A stretch of 64,000 bases of DNA from Cloacibacterium caeni (GTDB lineage Bacteria; Bacteroidota; Bacteroidia; Flavobacteriales; Weeksellaceae), in contig NZ_OU015321.1 of the NCBI RefSeq assembly GCF_907163105.1, forward strand, positions 1,999,001 to 2,063,000, in the 5' to 3' direction. Made by a program: the position numbers and the translations under genes. The notes under the pieces were generated by a model that was not told the origin of the DNA, searched no databases, and saw only the letters and a program-made list of their open reading frames with translations. Numbering within the stretch: the stretch's first letter is position 1; each line of letters begins with the position of its first letter. Below are positions 28,184 to 35,177 of this stretch, one piece after another.

Positions 28184-29032
28184 ATGAAGATTTACTTTTT
28201 TTTAGCTTTTTTTCTGATAGCATCTTGTTCCAAATCCAAAAAACATTATTATGATTGGCAAGAAAAATATATTATCCACGAAAAATATAAAATTACAAAA
28301 ACGGAGAGATTTTATGAATATAAAAACTCAAGATATACTTTAATTAATAAAGACTCAACTGAATTTTATTACGACATTAACAATAACTTGATTAGTAAAA
28401 ACAACACTTTATTTTATAGATATAACAATCGTAAAATTACACTAGAAGAATTTTGTACAAGAACTTGTGAAAACCCATTCAAAATAACTTACAATTATAA
28501 CAATGAAAATCTTTTAATTGAAAAATATCATCAAAATTTGGAGTTCTTACTTGAAAAAAATAGATATGACGAGAAAAAAAATCTCATTGAAAAAAAACTT
28601 GGAAAAGATTCTTTAGGAAAGTCCTTTCAGTATTTTTATGATTCTAAAAACAGATTGACTTCAAGAAAAGAAAAAGAATTCAATAATAATATAAACAAAT
28701 GGCTACATTATACGGAGACCTATTTTTACAATCAAAAGAACATGATAAGCAAAATAATCAGAAAAAGTAATGACGAATACTTAACAACAACTACTGATTA
28801 TTTTTATAATGCAAAAAACCAATTAATATCAAAAATCTATAAAACCAGTACTTCAATTAAAGGCTACCAATTAAACCCAAAAGACAAAACAGTTCACAGC
28901 GCCTACTACGGTAGAATAGATTACAAATACAATTCTAAAAATCAATTGGAAGAAATGATAATTTATCAACCAGATTACAAAACACCAATCTTTAAGACAA
29001 TTTATTCTCAAAAAAATATAATTTGTAGATGA
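28184..29032 (+). CDS. putative lipoprotein with YD-like Tyr/Asn repeats
   Basis: 282 residues. Lipoprotein signal MKIYFFLAFFLIASC with Cys15. The mature part is very rich in Tyr, Asn and Lys and is built of degenerate repeats of about 20-40 residues with the pattern [YF]xYxxxNxLIxK, for example YFYNQKNMISKII, YFYNAKNQLISKI and YKYNSKNQLEEMI, recalling YD/RHS or MORN-like beta repeats. No catalytic motif is seen. It is clearly more AT-rich than its neighbours, 4 bp after the YCII gene, and its stop overlaps the next start by 4 bp (ATGA), so it is probably translated as part of that unit. Confidence 0.75.
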   Translation: MKIYFFLAFFLIASCSKSKKHYYDWQEKYIIHEKYKITKTERFYEYKNSRYTLINKDSTEFYYDINNNLISKNNTLFYRYNNRKITLEEFCTRTCENPFKITYNYNNENLLIEKYHQNLEFLLEKNRYDEKKNLIEKKLGKDSLGKSFQYFYDSKNRLTSRKEKEFNNNINKWLHYTETYFYNQKNMISKIIRKSNDEYLTTTTDYFYNAKNQLISKIYKTSTSIKGYQLNPKDKTVHSAYYGRIDYKYNSKNQLEEMIIYQPDYKTPIFKTIYSQKNIICR

Positions 29033-29373
29033 AAACTCCCAAAACCTACGAAGAATATTGCTTAGATTTCCCTGAAGAAACTCAAATAATTTTAGAAAAT
29101 CTAAAAAATTTCATTCAAAATCTTCTTCCAGAAAGTGAACTCTGTATCAATTACGGAATTCCAACTTTTAAAATGAAAGGTAAAAACGTGATTCATTTTG
29201 GTGGTTTCAAAAATCATATCGGTTTGTATCCTGGATCTGAGGCCATAGAAATCTTCGCCGAAAAATTAAAGAAATACAAAACGTCCAAAGGTACAGTTCA
29301 GTTTCCTTTGCAAGAAGAATTGCCTTTTGACTTGATTCAAGAAATTGTAGAATTTAGAAAAGAGAAATTTTAG
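29029..29373 (+). CDS. DUF1801 domain protein
   Basis: 114 residues, cytoplasmic. It fits the DUF1801 / YdhG-like family: TYEEYCLDFPEETQIILENLKNFI, then the core CINYGIPTFKMKGKNVIHFGGFKNHIGLYPGS, and KGTVQFPLQEELPFDLIQEIVEFR. Family members are small alpha/beta proteins, some linked to iron or frataxin-like folds, but their function is not established. The start overlaps the preceding stop by 4 bp. Confidence 0.88.
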   Translation: MKTPKTYEEYCLDFPEETQIILENLKNFIQNLLPESELCINYGIPTFKMKGKNVIHFGGFKNHIGLYPGSEAIEIFAEKLKKYKTSKGTVQFPLQEELPFDLIQEIVEFRKEKF

Positions 29374-29422
29374 TTTTCCACAAGATAATCATTATAACTT
29401 TTTCTTTTTGTAATTTTGAAAA

Positions 29423-30808
29423 ATGGAAATCATATACATTATTCTCGCATTTATTTTCGGTGCTGTTTTGGCATATTTTATTTTGAAATCTTCTTCGGTT
29501 TCTAGAAAAAGTTATGAAGAATTGCAACAAAATTTCACTCAAAAAGAAGCCGATTTTAACAAAATTATCGCGGAAATTTCTGCTCAAAATAAAGCTCAAA
29601 TTCAGAAAATTGCAGAGCAACAAGAACTTAATGAAAGACAAAACTCCGAAATTAAAGACCTTCAAAACGATAAAAATCAATTAATCGGTTTGAAATCTCA
29701 ATTGGCCGCTCAGAATGAAAGTCTTCAGCAACTTTTGGATTCCCAAAAAGAAGAAATCGTCAAAATTCAGGAAGAAGCAAAACTGCAATTTGAGAATTTA
29801 GCGAATAAAATTTTGGAAGAGAAAACCCTAAAATTCACGGAACAAAATCAACAAAACTTGAAGAATATTCTGAATCCTCTTCAAGAAAAAATTACAGATT
29901 TCGAGAAAAAGGTAGAAAATACGCACAAAGAAAGTATAGATTATCACGCAGCTCTTCGTCAACAAATTCTTGGACTTAAAGAAATGAATTTGCAAATGAG
30001 CAAAGAAACGCTAAATCTTACTAAAGCATTGAAAGGCGATAGCAAAATTCAAGGAAACTGGGGAGAACTAGTTTTAGAAAGAGTTTTAGAAAAATCTGGC
30101 TTAGAAAAAGGTAGAGAATATGAAATTCAGAAAAGTTTTGTAACAGAAGAAGGAAATAGAGTTCAACCAGATGTAGTGATTAATCTTCCTGATGGTAAAA
30201 AAATGATTGTAGATTCTAAAGTTTCACTCACAGCTTACGAAAAATACATTAATGAAGATGAAGAAGAACAAAAATCTGCATTTTTGAAAGAACACGTAAA
30301 TTCTCTAAAAAGACATGTAGAACAACTTGGAAGTAAAAATTATCAGCATCTCTATCAAATGGAAAGTCCTGATTTTGTTTTACTTTTCATCCCAATAGAA
30401 CCTGCATTTGCAATTGCTCTAAACGAAGACACTCAACTATACAATAAAGCTTTTGAAAGGAATATTGTCATTGTAACGCCTTCTACTTTATTGGCAACAC
30501 TTCGCACCATCGATTCTATGTGGACGAATCAAAAACAACAAGAAAACGCCTATGAAATCGCAAGACAAGCTGGAGCTTTGTATGATAAATTCGATGGTTT
30601 TGTTACTGATTTAGTTAAAATCGGCAAAAAAATGGACGAAGCAAAAACCGAATACGAAGGAGCCATGAATAAATTAGTAGACGGAAAAGGGAATCTGATA
30701 ACAAGCGTTCAGAAATTGAAAATAATGGGTGCAAAAGCTAAAAAATCTTTACCTGATGCTATTCTTAATAGAGCAAATTCTAGTTTAGAAAATTTAGACG
30801 AGGAATAG
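29423..30808 (+). CDS. rmuC: DNA recombination protein RmuC
   Basis: 461 residues. It has an N-terminal membrane segment (IIYIILAFIFGAVLAYFIL, about 3-22), a long coiled coil (about 30-150, Gln/Glu/Lys-rich) and the RmuC nuclease-like domain from about 190: KGDSKIQGNWGELVLERVLEKSGL, VQPDVVINLPDGKKMIVDSKVSLTAYEKY and IPIEPAFAIAL. The DSK motif is the PD-(D/E)xK-like core. In E. coli RmuC limits DNA inversions at repeats. It has no obvious operon partner, 49 bp after the DUF1801 gene. Confidence 0.95.
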   Translation: MEIIYIILAFIFGAVLAYFILKSSSVSRKSYEELQQNFTQKEADFNKIIAEISAQNKAQIQKIAEQQELNERQNSEIKDLQNDKNQLIGLKSQLAAQNESLQQLLDSQKEEIVKIQEEAKLQFENLANKILEEKTLKFTEQNQQNLKNILNPLQEKITDFEKKVENTHKESIDYHAALRQQILGLKEMNLQMSKETLNLTKALKGDSKIQGNWGELVLERVLEKSGLEKGREYEIQKSFVTEEGNRVQPDVVINLPDGKKMIVDSKVSLTAYEKYINEDEEEQKSAFLKEHVNSLKRHVEQLGSKNYQHLYQMESPDFVLLFIPIEPAFAIALNEDTQLYNKAFERNIVIVTPSTLLATLRTIDSMWTNQKQQENAYEIARQAGALYDKFDGFVTDLVKIGKKMDEAKTEYEGAMNKLVDGKGNLITSVQKLKIMGAKAKKSLPDAILNRANSSLENLDEE

Positions 30809-30898
30809 AATAATGAAAATCTTATCATTTTCACCTACGCTAACTTAAAGACTTTTACCAATTTTAAAAAATATTTGCGCACTTTGCGTTTCAAAAAT

Positions 30899-31669
30899 AT
30901 GATTATCGAAAGCTTACAAAACGAAAAAATAAAAAATCTCAACAGATTAATTACAGACAATAGGTTTCGTAAGAAATCTGGAGTTTTTGTGGTAGAAGGG
31001 AAACAAGAAAACGAACGCGCATTGCAATTCGGGTTCGAAAATGTAGAATTTTTTATTTGCGAATCTATTTTTGGCATCAATCATCCCGAAGGTAAAATAC
31101 ATTTTGTTTCCAGTCAAGTTTATGAAAAACTAGCCTATAGAGGAACTTCTGAAGGAATTATTGGCATTTACAAAACCAAAGAATTTGATTTAAAAAATTA
31201 TCAGCCAAAAGAAAACGCTTCCATTATTGTAGTAGAATCTGTAGAAAAACCAGGAAATCTAGGCGCAATTTTGAGAAGTTGTGAAGCTTTTGGAATAGAT
31301 GCATTAATTGTCACCGATTCTAGAGTAGATTTTTACAACCCAAACGTTTTACGAAGCAGCGTAGGTTGCTTTTTTGGAATGAACGTATTCTCTGCAACCA
31401 ATGAAGAAACTTTATCGTTTTTACAAGAGAACAATTTCAAAATCTACACCACGTTTATGGATGAAACCGCCGAAGATTTATACAAGAAAAACTTCAATGA
31501 AAAATCTGCATTATTTTTCGGAACGGAACATTCTGGATTAAGTGATTTTTGGCTTCATAAAGGTGAAAACATTCTTATCCCGATGTCTGGAACTATAGAT
31601 TCGCTTAATCTAAGCAATGCAGTTGCCATTTCCTGCTACGAAATACTGAGACAAAAACTCACCAAATAA
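30899..31669 (+). CDS. TrmH/SpoU family RNA 2'-O-methyltransferase
   Basis: 256 residues from the ATG at 30899; the TTG at 30875 would add eight residues not typical of the family. The N-terminal substrate-binding domain (NRLITDNRFRKKSGVFVVEGKQE) is followed by the SPOUT domain with its three motifs: SVEKPGNLGAILRSCEAFG, LFFGTEHSGLSDFW and IPMSGTIDSLNLSNAVAISCYEIL. It should transfer methyl from S-adenosylmethionine to a ribose of tRNA or 23S rRNA; the exact target (TrmH, RlmB or other) cannot be settled by eye. Confidence 0.92.
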   Translation: MIIESLQNEKIKNLNRLITDNRFRKKSGVFVVEGKQENERALQFGFENVEFFICESIFGINHPEGKIHFVSSQVYEKLAYRGTSEGIIGIYKTKEFDLKNYQPKENASIIVVESVEKPGNLGAILRSCEAFGIDALIVTDSRVDFYNPNVLRSSVGCFFGMNVFSATNEETLSFLQENNFKIYTTFMDETAEDLYKKNFNEKSALFFGTEHSGLSDFWLHKGENILIPMSGTIDSLNLSNAVAISCYEILRQKLTK

Positions 31670-31671
31670 AA

Positions 31672-31697
31672 AACCGCCTCGTTTTCACGAGGCGGTT
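31672..31697. terminator. bidirectional terminator
   Basis: 10-bp perfect inverted repeat AACCGCCTCG / CGAGGCGGTT with a 6-nt loop, just after the methyltransferase stop. It also lies 23 bp beyond the end of the convergent lipoprotein gene. Confidence 0.85.
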
Positions 31698-31719
31698 CTG
31701 TTTGTAATTAATTTCTTAA

Positions 31720-31983
31720 TTATTTTTTCACAGCTTCTTCTACTTTAGCTGCTCCTTCTTTCACTTTTGCAGCAGCATCCTTTACAGCGTCTTTTGCATC
31801 AGCAGAAGCATCTTTAGCAGCGTCTTCTACTTTAGCAGCAGCAGAGTCTACAGTTACCGCAGCTGAATCTACCATTGCAGTTGCAGCTGAATCTACAGTT
31901 TCAGTGGTTTCAATTGTTTCTTTTTTGTTACAAGCAACTAATGCTAAAGCTGCTACAGCTGCTACGAATAATGATTTTTTCAT
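31720..31983 (-). CDS. Ala-rich VDSAA-type small lipoprotein, copy A
   Basis: 87 residues. Signal MKKSLFVAAVAALALVAC with lipid-attachment Cys18, then a Thr/Glu stretch, three VDSAA units (about residues 30-51), and a helical Ala/Lys/Asp/Glu tail with 11-residue periodicity (AKDASADAKDAVKDAAAKVKEGAAKVEEAVKK when read across two segments) like LEA or apolipoprotein helices. No family function is known to me. It is paralogous to the gene at 32296-32508 and shares upstream DNA with it, including the palindrome and a -7 box TACATTTG (minus, 32045-32038). Confidence 0.85.
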   Translation of the reverse strand: MKKSLFVAAVAALALVACNKKETIETTETVDSAATAMVDSAAVTVDSAAAKVEDAAKDASADAKDAVKDAAAKVKEGAAKVEEAVKK

Positions 31984-32089
31984 AATAATAAATTTAATTT
32001 AAGGGTTTAAAAATTTGTTTGTTTCATTTTGTTGATACAAATGTATAACCACTCCGAAAATATAATTTGAAAATTCATTGTAAATATCT

Positions 32090-32108
32090 TTGTAAAGAGA
32101 TTTTACAA
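32090..32108. promoter_or_regulatory. palindrome upstream of lipoprotein copy A
   Basis: TTGTAAAGAGATTTTACAA, an inverted repeat with 7-8 bp arms and one mismatch, beginning 107 bp upstream of the copy A start codon. The same element occurs at matching distance before copy B (32616-32634). It lies about 45 bp upstream of the -7 box, where an activator would bind. Confidence 0.6.
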
Positions 32109-32246
32109 AAAAATAAGATTGATAATCAGAAAATTAAATATTTTAAATCAAAATTAAATTCAATTTCTACAACTTATAAATACAAAAAAATCATCTAAAA
32201 AAAATTAGATGACTAACTATTTAATTTTACATTTGCAAGTATAAAA

Positions 32247-32273
32247 AAAACGCTCCTCTGAGAGGAACGTTTT
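32247..32273 (-). terminator. terminator of lipoprotein copy B
   Basis: AAAACG, one mismatch, TCCTCT pair with AGAGGA, mismatch, CGTTTT around a single G, with flanking A/T tracts on both sides, 23 bp after the stop of copy B. Confidence 0.75.
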
Positions 32274-32295
32274 AGTTTTTTTCTGTTGAGAAAAA

Positions 32296-32508
32296 TTATT
32301 TTGCAGCTTCTTCAACTTTAGCAGCAGCTGAATCAACAACAGCAGCAGCAGAGTCAACAACAGCAGCAGCTGAGTCAACAGTAGCAGCAGCTGAGTCAAC
32401 AACAGCAGCAGCAGAGTCTACAGTTTCAGTAGCTTCAGTAGTTTCAGATTTTTTACAAGCAACAACAGCTAATGCAGCGATAGCTGCTACGAATAATGAT
32501 TTTTTCAT
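32296..32508 (-). CDS. Ala-rich VDSAA-type small lipoprotein, copy B
   Basis: 70 residues. Signal MKKSLFVAAIAALAVVAC with Cys18, nearly identical to copy A. Residues 30-64 are five tandem VDSAAA[V/T/K] heptads, followed by KVEEAAK. It lacks the long Lys/Ala tail of copy A. Probably an abundant periplasmic or outer-membrane-anchored helical or extended peptide, function unknown. The -7 box TATCTTTG lies at 32571-32564 (minus strand) with no -33 match at the normal spacing. Confidence 0.83.
   Translation of the reverse strand: MKKSLFVAAIAALAVVACKKSETTEATETVDSAAAVVDSAAATVDSAAAVVDSAAAVVDSAAAKVEEAAK
32317..32421 (-). repeat. five 21-bp tandem repeats within lipoprotein copy B
   Basis: Each 21-bp unit encodes VDSAAAV or a one-residue variant. 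The units are nearly identical at DNA level (GCAGCAGCAGAGTCAACAAC on the plus strand), so copy number could vary by slippage in frame. Confidence 0.85.
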
Positions 32509-32615
32509 AATAAATTAATTTAATTAAATTGTTTAAAATTGTTTTTGTTCACTTTTAACGGAGCAAAGATAGGGTCATAGAAAAAATTTGTTTTAGAAAA
32601 TTAATTGTAATATAT

Positions 32616-32634
32616 TTGTAAAATAGTTTTACAA
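32616..32634. promoter_or_regulatory. palindrome upstream of lipoprotein copy B
   Basis: Perfect inverted repeat TTGTAAAA-TAG-TTTTACAA, beginning 108 bp upstream of the copy B start codon and 46 bp before the divergent gene at 32680. It matches the palindrome at 32090-32108 in sequence and distance. Confidence 0.65.
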
Positions 32635-32679
32635 AAAACTAACACTGATAATCAAATACTTAAATAATTTTATAAGATT

Positions 32680-33849
32680 TTGGCAGATTTAGATTTATTG
32701 CATTTCGAGCAATTAAAAGCAGAGGTTCAAGCAGAATATCTTAAAAATCACCATCCTTCCTACGATGAAATTTCGAAGTGGAAAGGTATTGATATTATTT
32801 ATTTTCAAGAAGATTTACGAAAAAAAGCAAAGGGAAACATTAGCGAAAAGTCTTTCTATACTTACTTTAAGACCTCTCCATCTAGCAAATTACCAAGAAT
32901 AGACATGCTCAATTTATTGGCCACCTATGCAGGATATCAATCTTGGTATGATTTTAAGAAAAATCATCTTTTTGCTAATGAAATTATTTCCGAACATGAA
33001 AAACCATCAGAAATTCTCATTGCAGATGAAGAAAATATAGAAACTTATACTGAAAAACAAGCAGAAACAGTTATTTCAACACCTGAAAAAGTTATTCCAT
33101 TTATTGAAAAAACTACCACAGCAGAAATACAACCAAGTCTTGAGGAAATAAAAACAACGGTTGCAACATCTTCTTCACCACAAAGGATTTTCAAAAATCC
33201 TTTGATAAGCCTTATAAAACAATATTTTTGGCTCATTTCTTCTGTAGTATTGATGACCATGGTCTTGATTTTAGTTTTTTGGCAAAGAATTTTTGCAACA
33301 GATTATAAATTTACTTTTATAGACGCTGATAGAAATACAAAAATCAAAGACATCATAGAAATAAGAGTTTTAAAAGAAAATGAAACTCCAATTAGATATA
33401 TTATCAATTCTGGCAAAGATATTGAAGATGATGATGTAGGGGTTTTCAGATTTCCTACTCAGAGCAAGACATTGGCTATGGAAGTTAATTCACCTTTTTA
33501 CAGAAAGGATACTATTTATAGAAATCTAGATCCTGCAAGAACTAATGAAACTATAGAGTTAGAACCGGATGTTTACGCACAAGCATTGTACTACTATTCT
33601 ACCAATGACATTAGTAAGAAAAGAGAAGAACTAGATAAAATCATTAGCAATAACGCTTTAATTTATCAAGTTTTTGATAATGAAACGTATGGCGTAGAAA
33701 CCTTAGACAAACAAAAATATATAGGACTCGTCACGACACCTACCACTTCTTTGAAAAATTTTAAAATGATAGAGACTAAAGTGAGTCCAGAAACTAAAAA
33801 AATAATCCTTATTAAATTTAAAATACAACCTGATGAAATCACTAAATAA
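32680..33849 (+). CDS. membrane-anchored protein with helical N-terminal domain, unknown function
   Basis: 389 residues from a TTG at 32680; the next Met is residue 76, so an upstream start is needed. The cytoplasmic N-terminal part (1-100) is helical. The segment SEKSFYTYFKTSPSSKLPRIDMLNLLATYAGYQSWYDF (56-92, given here as two halves SEKSFYTYFKTSPSSKLP and RIDMLNLLATYAGYQSWYDF) resembles a helix-turn-helix-like 'LNLLA-GY-SW-DF' pattern found in Bacteroidota regulators. A low-complexity Glu/Thr linker follows, then one membrane helix (182-204) and an about 185-residue periplasmic domain. It could be a transmembrane regulator or sensor. Its last 17 bp overlap the next gene, so the two are co-expressed. 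Confidence 0.7.
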   Translation: MADLDLLHFEQLKAEVQAEYLKNHHPSYDEISKWKGIDIIYFQEDLRKKAKGNISEKSFYTYFKTSPSSKLPRIDMLNLLATYAGYQSWYDFKKNHLFANEIISEHEKPSEILIADEENIETYTEKQAETVISTPEKVIPFIEKTTTAEIQPSLEEIKTTVATSSSPQRIFKNPLISLIKQYFWLISSVVLMTMVLILVFWQRIFATDYKFTFIDADRNTKIKDIIEIRVLKENETPIRYIINSGKDIEDDDVGVFRFPTQSKTLAMEVNSPFYRKDTIYRNLDPARTNETIELEPDVYAQALYYYSTNDISKKREELDKIISNNALIYQVFDNETYGVETLDKQKYIGLVTTPTTSLKNFKMIETKVSPETKKIILIKFKIQPDEITK

Positions 33850-34414
33850 AAATGTAATCTTTACTTTATTTATAGCATTAATGACAATTATTGCTTGTAA
33901 AAAAGAGCAGCCAAAAAGTGATATAGATGTATTAAGAAACGGTAATAATGAAGATGTATATTCTACCACAAAACTAGACAGTGCGCAAGCTATAGCAAGT
34001 ATAACTCAACAAAAATTGCAAGAATTATACGATATTTCTGCATTATATTCTTCTGGAAATAAAAATACTGCAATTGACTCACTAAATTATGAGCAAATTC
34101 AAGGATATTTTGTAAAAAAAGATTCGGCGAATGTAATGGGGTTATTAAAAGAACTGGATAGCCTAAAAGTAAAATTGATTAAAGTAAAAAACCTCAGCAT
34201 CAATACTGAAATCAACGGAAAAGATACGTTAGATTATGCCAATTATACAGTAGAATATAAAGATAGAGACCAAAGAATGATTGGCGAATTCAATAAAAAA
34301 TCTCAATATAAACTCTTGAAATCACCTGTGAATTTCAAAAAAGAATTCAAATTTTATTTTGTAGAAATAGATGTACAACAAAAAGACAGCACTTCTGTAG
34401 GCGTAACCAAATAA
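33833..34414 (+). CDS. putative lipoprotein, partner of the membrane-anchored protein
   Basis: 193 residues. Signal MKSLNKNVIFTLFIALMTIIAC with a lipobox Cys22, followed by a charged region and an alpha/beta-looking domain (LKVKLIKVKNLSINTEINGK, LDYANYTVEYKDRDQRMIGEF). No family recognised. It starts inside the last codons of the preceding gene (17-bp overlap), a strong sign of coupled translation. Its 3' end overlaps the convergent 5-formyl-THF cyclo-ligase gene by 61 bp. Confidence 0.75.
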   Translation: MKSLNKNVIFTLFIALMTIIACKKEQPKSDIDVLRNGNNEDVYSTTKLDSAQAIASITQQKLQELYDISALYSSGNKNTAIDSLNYEQIQGYFVKKDSANVMGLLKELDSLKVKLIKVKNLSINTEINGKDTLDYANYTVEYKDRDQRMIGEFNKKSQYKLLKSPVNFKKEFKFYFVEIDVQQKDSTSVGVTK

Positions 34415-34935
34415 TCTAATTTTACATCTTGTAAAGAAACATCATCAATAGAATCAGTCGGCGAGAAATAATTCACGCCGATTTTTTTTGCAGCAAGATT
34501 AATTCCTGCAAAAAATTGGTCGTAAAAGCCTTTTCCATAGCCAATTCTATTTCCAGATGCATCACAATATAATAATGGTGTAATTACATAATCAAAAGAA
34601 TCAGATTCATTTTCATTAGATTCTGGCTCCAGAATTCCCCATGAATTTTGCAAAAAAACAGTATCTGGTTTAATCTTAATAGAAATAATCTTATTCCCAA
34701 CCATTTTTGGAACAAAAACCTGAATATTTTTTTTAAAAAAATAATTAATGAAGATTTTAGTATTGATTTCGTTCAATTTTTCAATTGGAAAAAAAATATG
34801 AACTTTCTGATTTTCAAGTACATTAAATTGTAAAACGAAATTTTCAAATATTTTTTGAGATAAAGACAAGACCTCATCTTTCGATAAGGTCTTTCTCAAA
34901 TCCATATATTTTTTACGTAAATCTTTTTTAAGCAT
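34354..34935 (-). CDS. 5-formyltetrahydrofolate cyclo-ligase
   Basis: 193 residues; converts 5-formyl-THF to 5,10-methenyl-THF with ATP, recycling folate. It starts MLKKDLRKKYMDLRKTLSKD, and has the MTHFS family core FVPKMVGNKIISIKI and the diagnostic PLLYCDASGNRIGYGKGFYD (about residues 125-145) followed by a KLDYLVTPTEV end. It is the last gene of a three-gene minus-strand unit with a ferredoxin and a U32 protein, 1 bp after the ferredoxin stop. Confidence 0.93.
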   Translation of the reverse strand: MLKKDLRKKYMDLRKTLSKDEVLSLSQKIFENFVLQFNVLENQKVHIFFPIEKLNEINTKIFINYFFKKNIQVFVPKMVGNKIISIKIKPDTVFLQNSWGILEPESNENESDSFDYVITPLLYCDASGNRIGYGKGFYDQFFAGINLAAKKIGVNYFSPTDSIDDVSLQDVKLDYLVTPTEVLSFCCTSISTK

Positions 34936-34936
34936 T

Positions 34937-35167
34937 TTAGATTTCCTTTACAGATATAATTTTCACTGGACAAGCTTTTGCTGCTTTTTCACATGGTTCA
35001 TAAGCCTCGGGAATCGGTGTTTTAAGCGTAAAGAAACCTTTCTTATCAGCAGATTTCAATAAAACAGATTTTCCGTCTTTCTTAGACATTCTAAAAAATT
35101 CTGGTGCAAATTCGGCGCAATAATTACAACCAATGCATTTATCTCTTTGTAATGTAATAATTACCAT
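34937..35167 (-). CDS. single-cluster 4Fe-4S ferredoxin
   Basis: 76 residues. The cluster ligands are Cys11, Cys14 and Cys17 (DKCIGCNYCAEF) and Cys66 (KACPVKI), the CxxCxxC...CP arrangement of a one-cluster 4Fe-4S ferredoxin; an extra Cys59 lies nearby. An electron carrier in the cytoplasm. It sits 10 bp after the U32 gene, and since U32 proteins such as TrhP are themselves Fe-S proteins needing electrons, it may be the electron donor; this is inference from neighbourhood. Confidence 0.92.
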   Translation of the reverse strand: MVIITLQRDKCIGCNYCAEFAPEFFRMSKKDGKSVLLKSADKKGFFTLKTPIPEAYEPCEKAAKACPVKIISVKEI

Positions 35168-35177
35168 TATAACTTAA

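Larger units (their letters stand above)
31984..32295. other. intergenic region between the two VDSAA lipoprotein genes
   Basis: 312 bp without a convincing gene. It contains the promoter region and palindrome of copy A, a TCATCTAA/TTAGATGA hairpin (32191-32212), and the terminator of copy B (32247-32273). Confidence 0.7.

Noticed and set aside
29354-29680. 108-residue minus-strand frame opposite rmuC
   Set aside because: Antisense to the coiled-coil region of RmuC; Phe/Leu-rich composition is what A/G-rich sense codons produce on the other strand.
32191-32212. TCATCTAA/TTAGATGA hairpin as an extra terminator or small RNA
   Set aside because: Real inverted repeat, but downstream of a better terminator and without a promoter of its own; no function can be supported.
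32217-32402. Leucine-rich 61-residue minus-strand frame
   Set aside because: It is a shifted reading of the 21-bp repeat array in lipoprotein copy B; the TCx/GCx repeats produce Leu runs by frame shift. The lipoprotein frame has signal peptide and lipobox.
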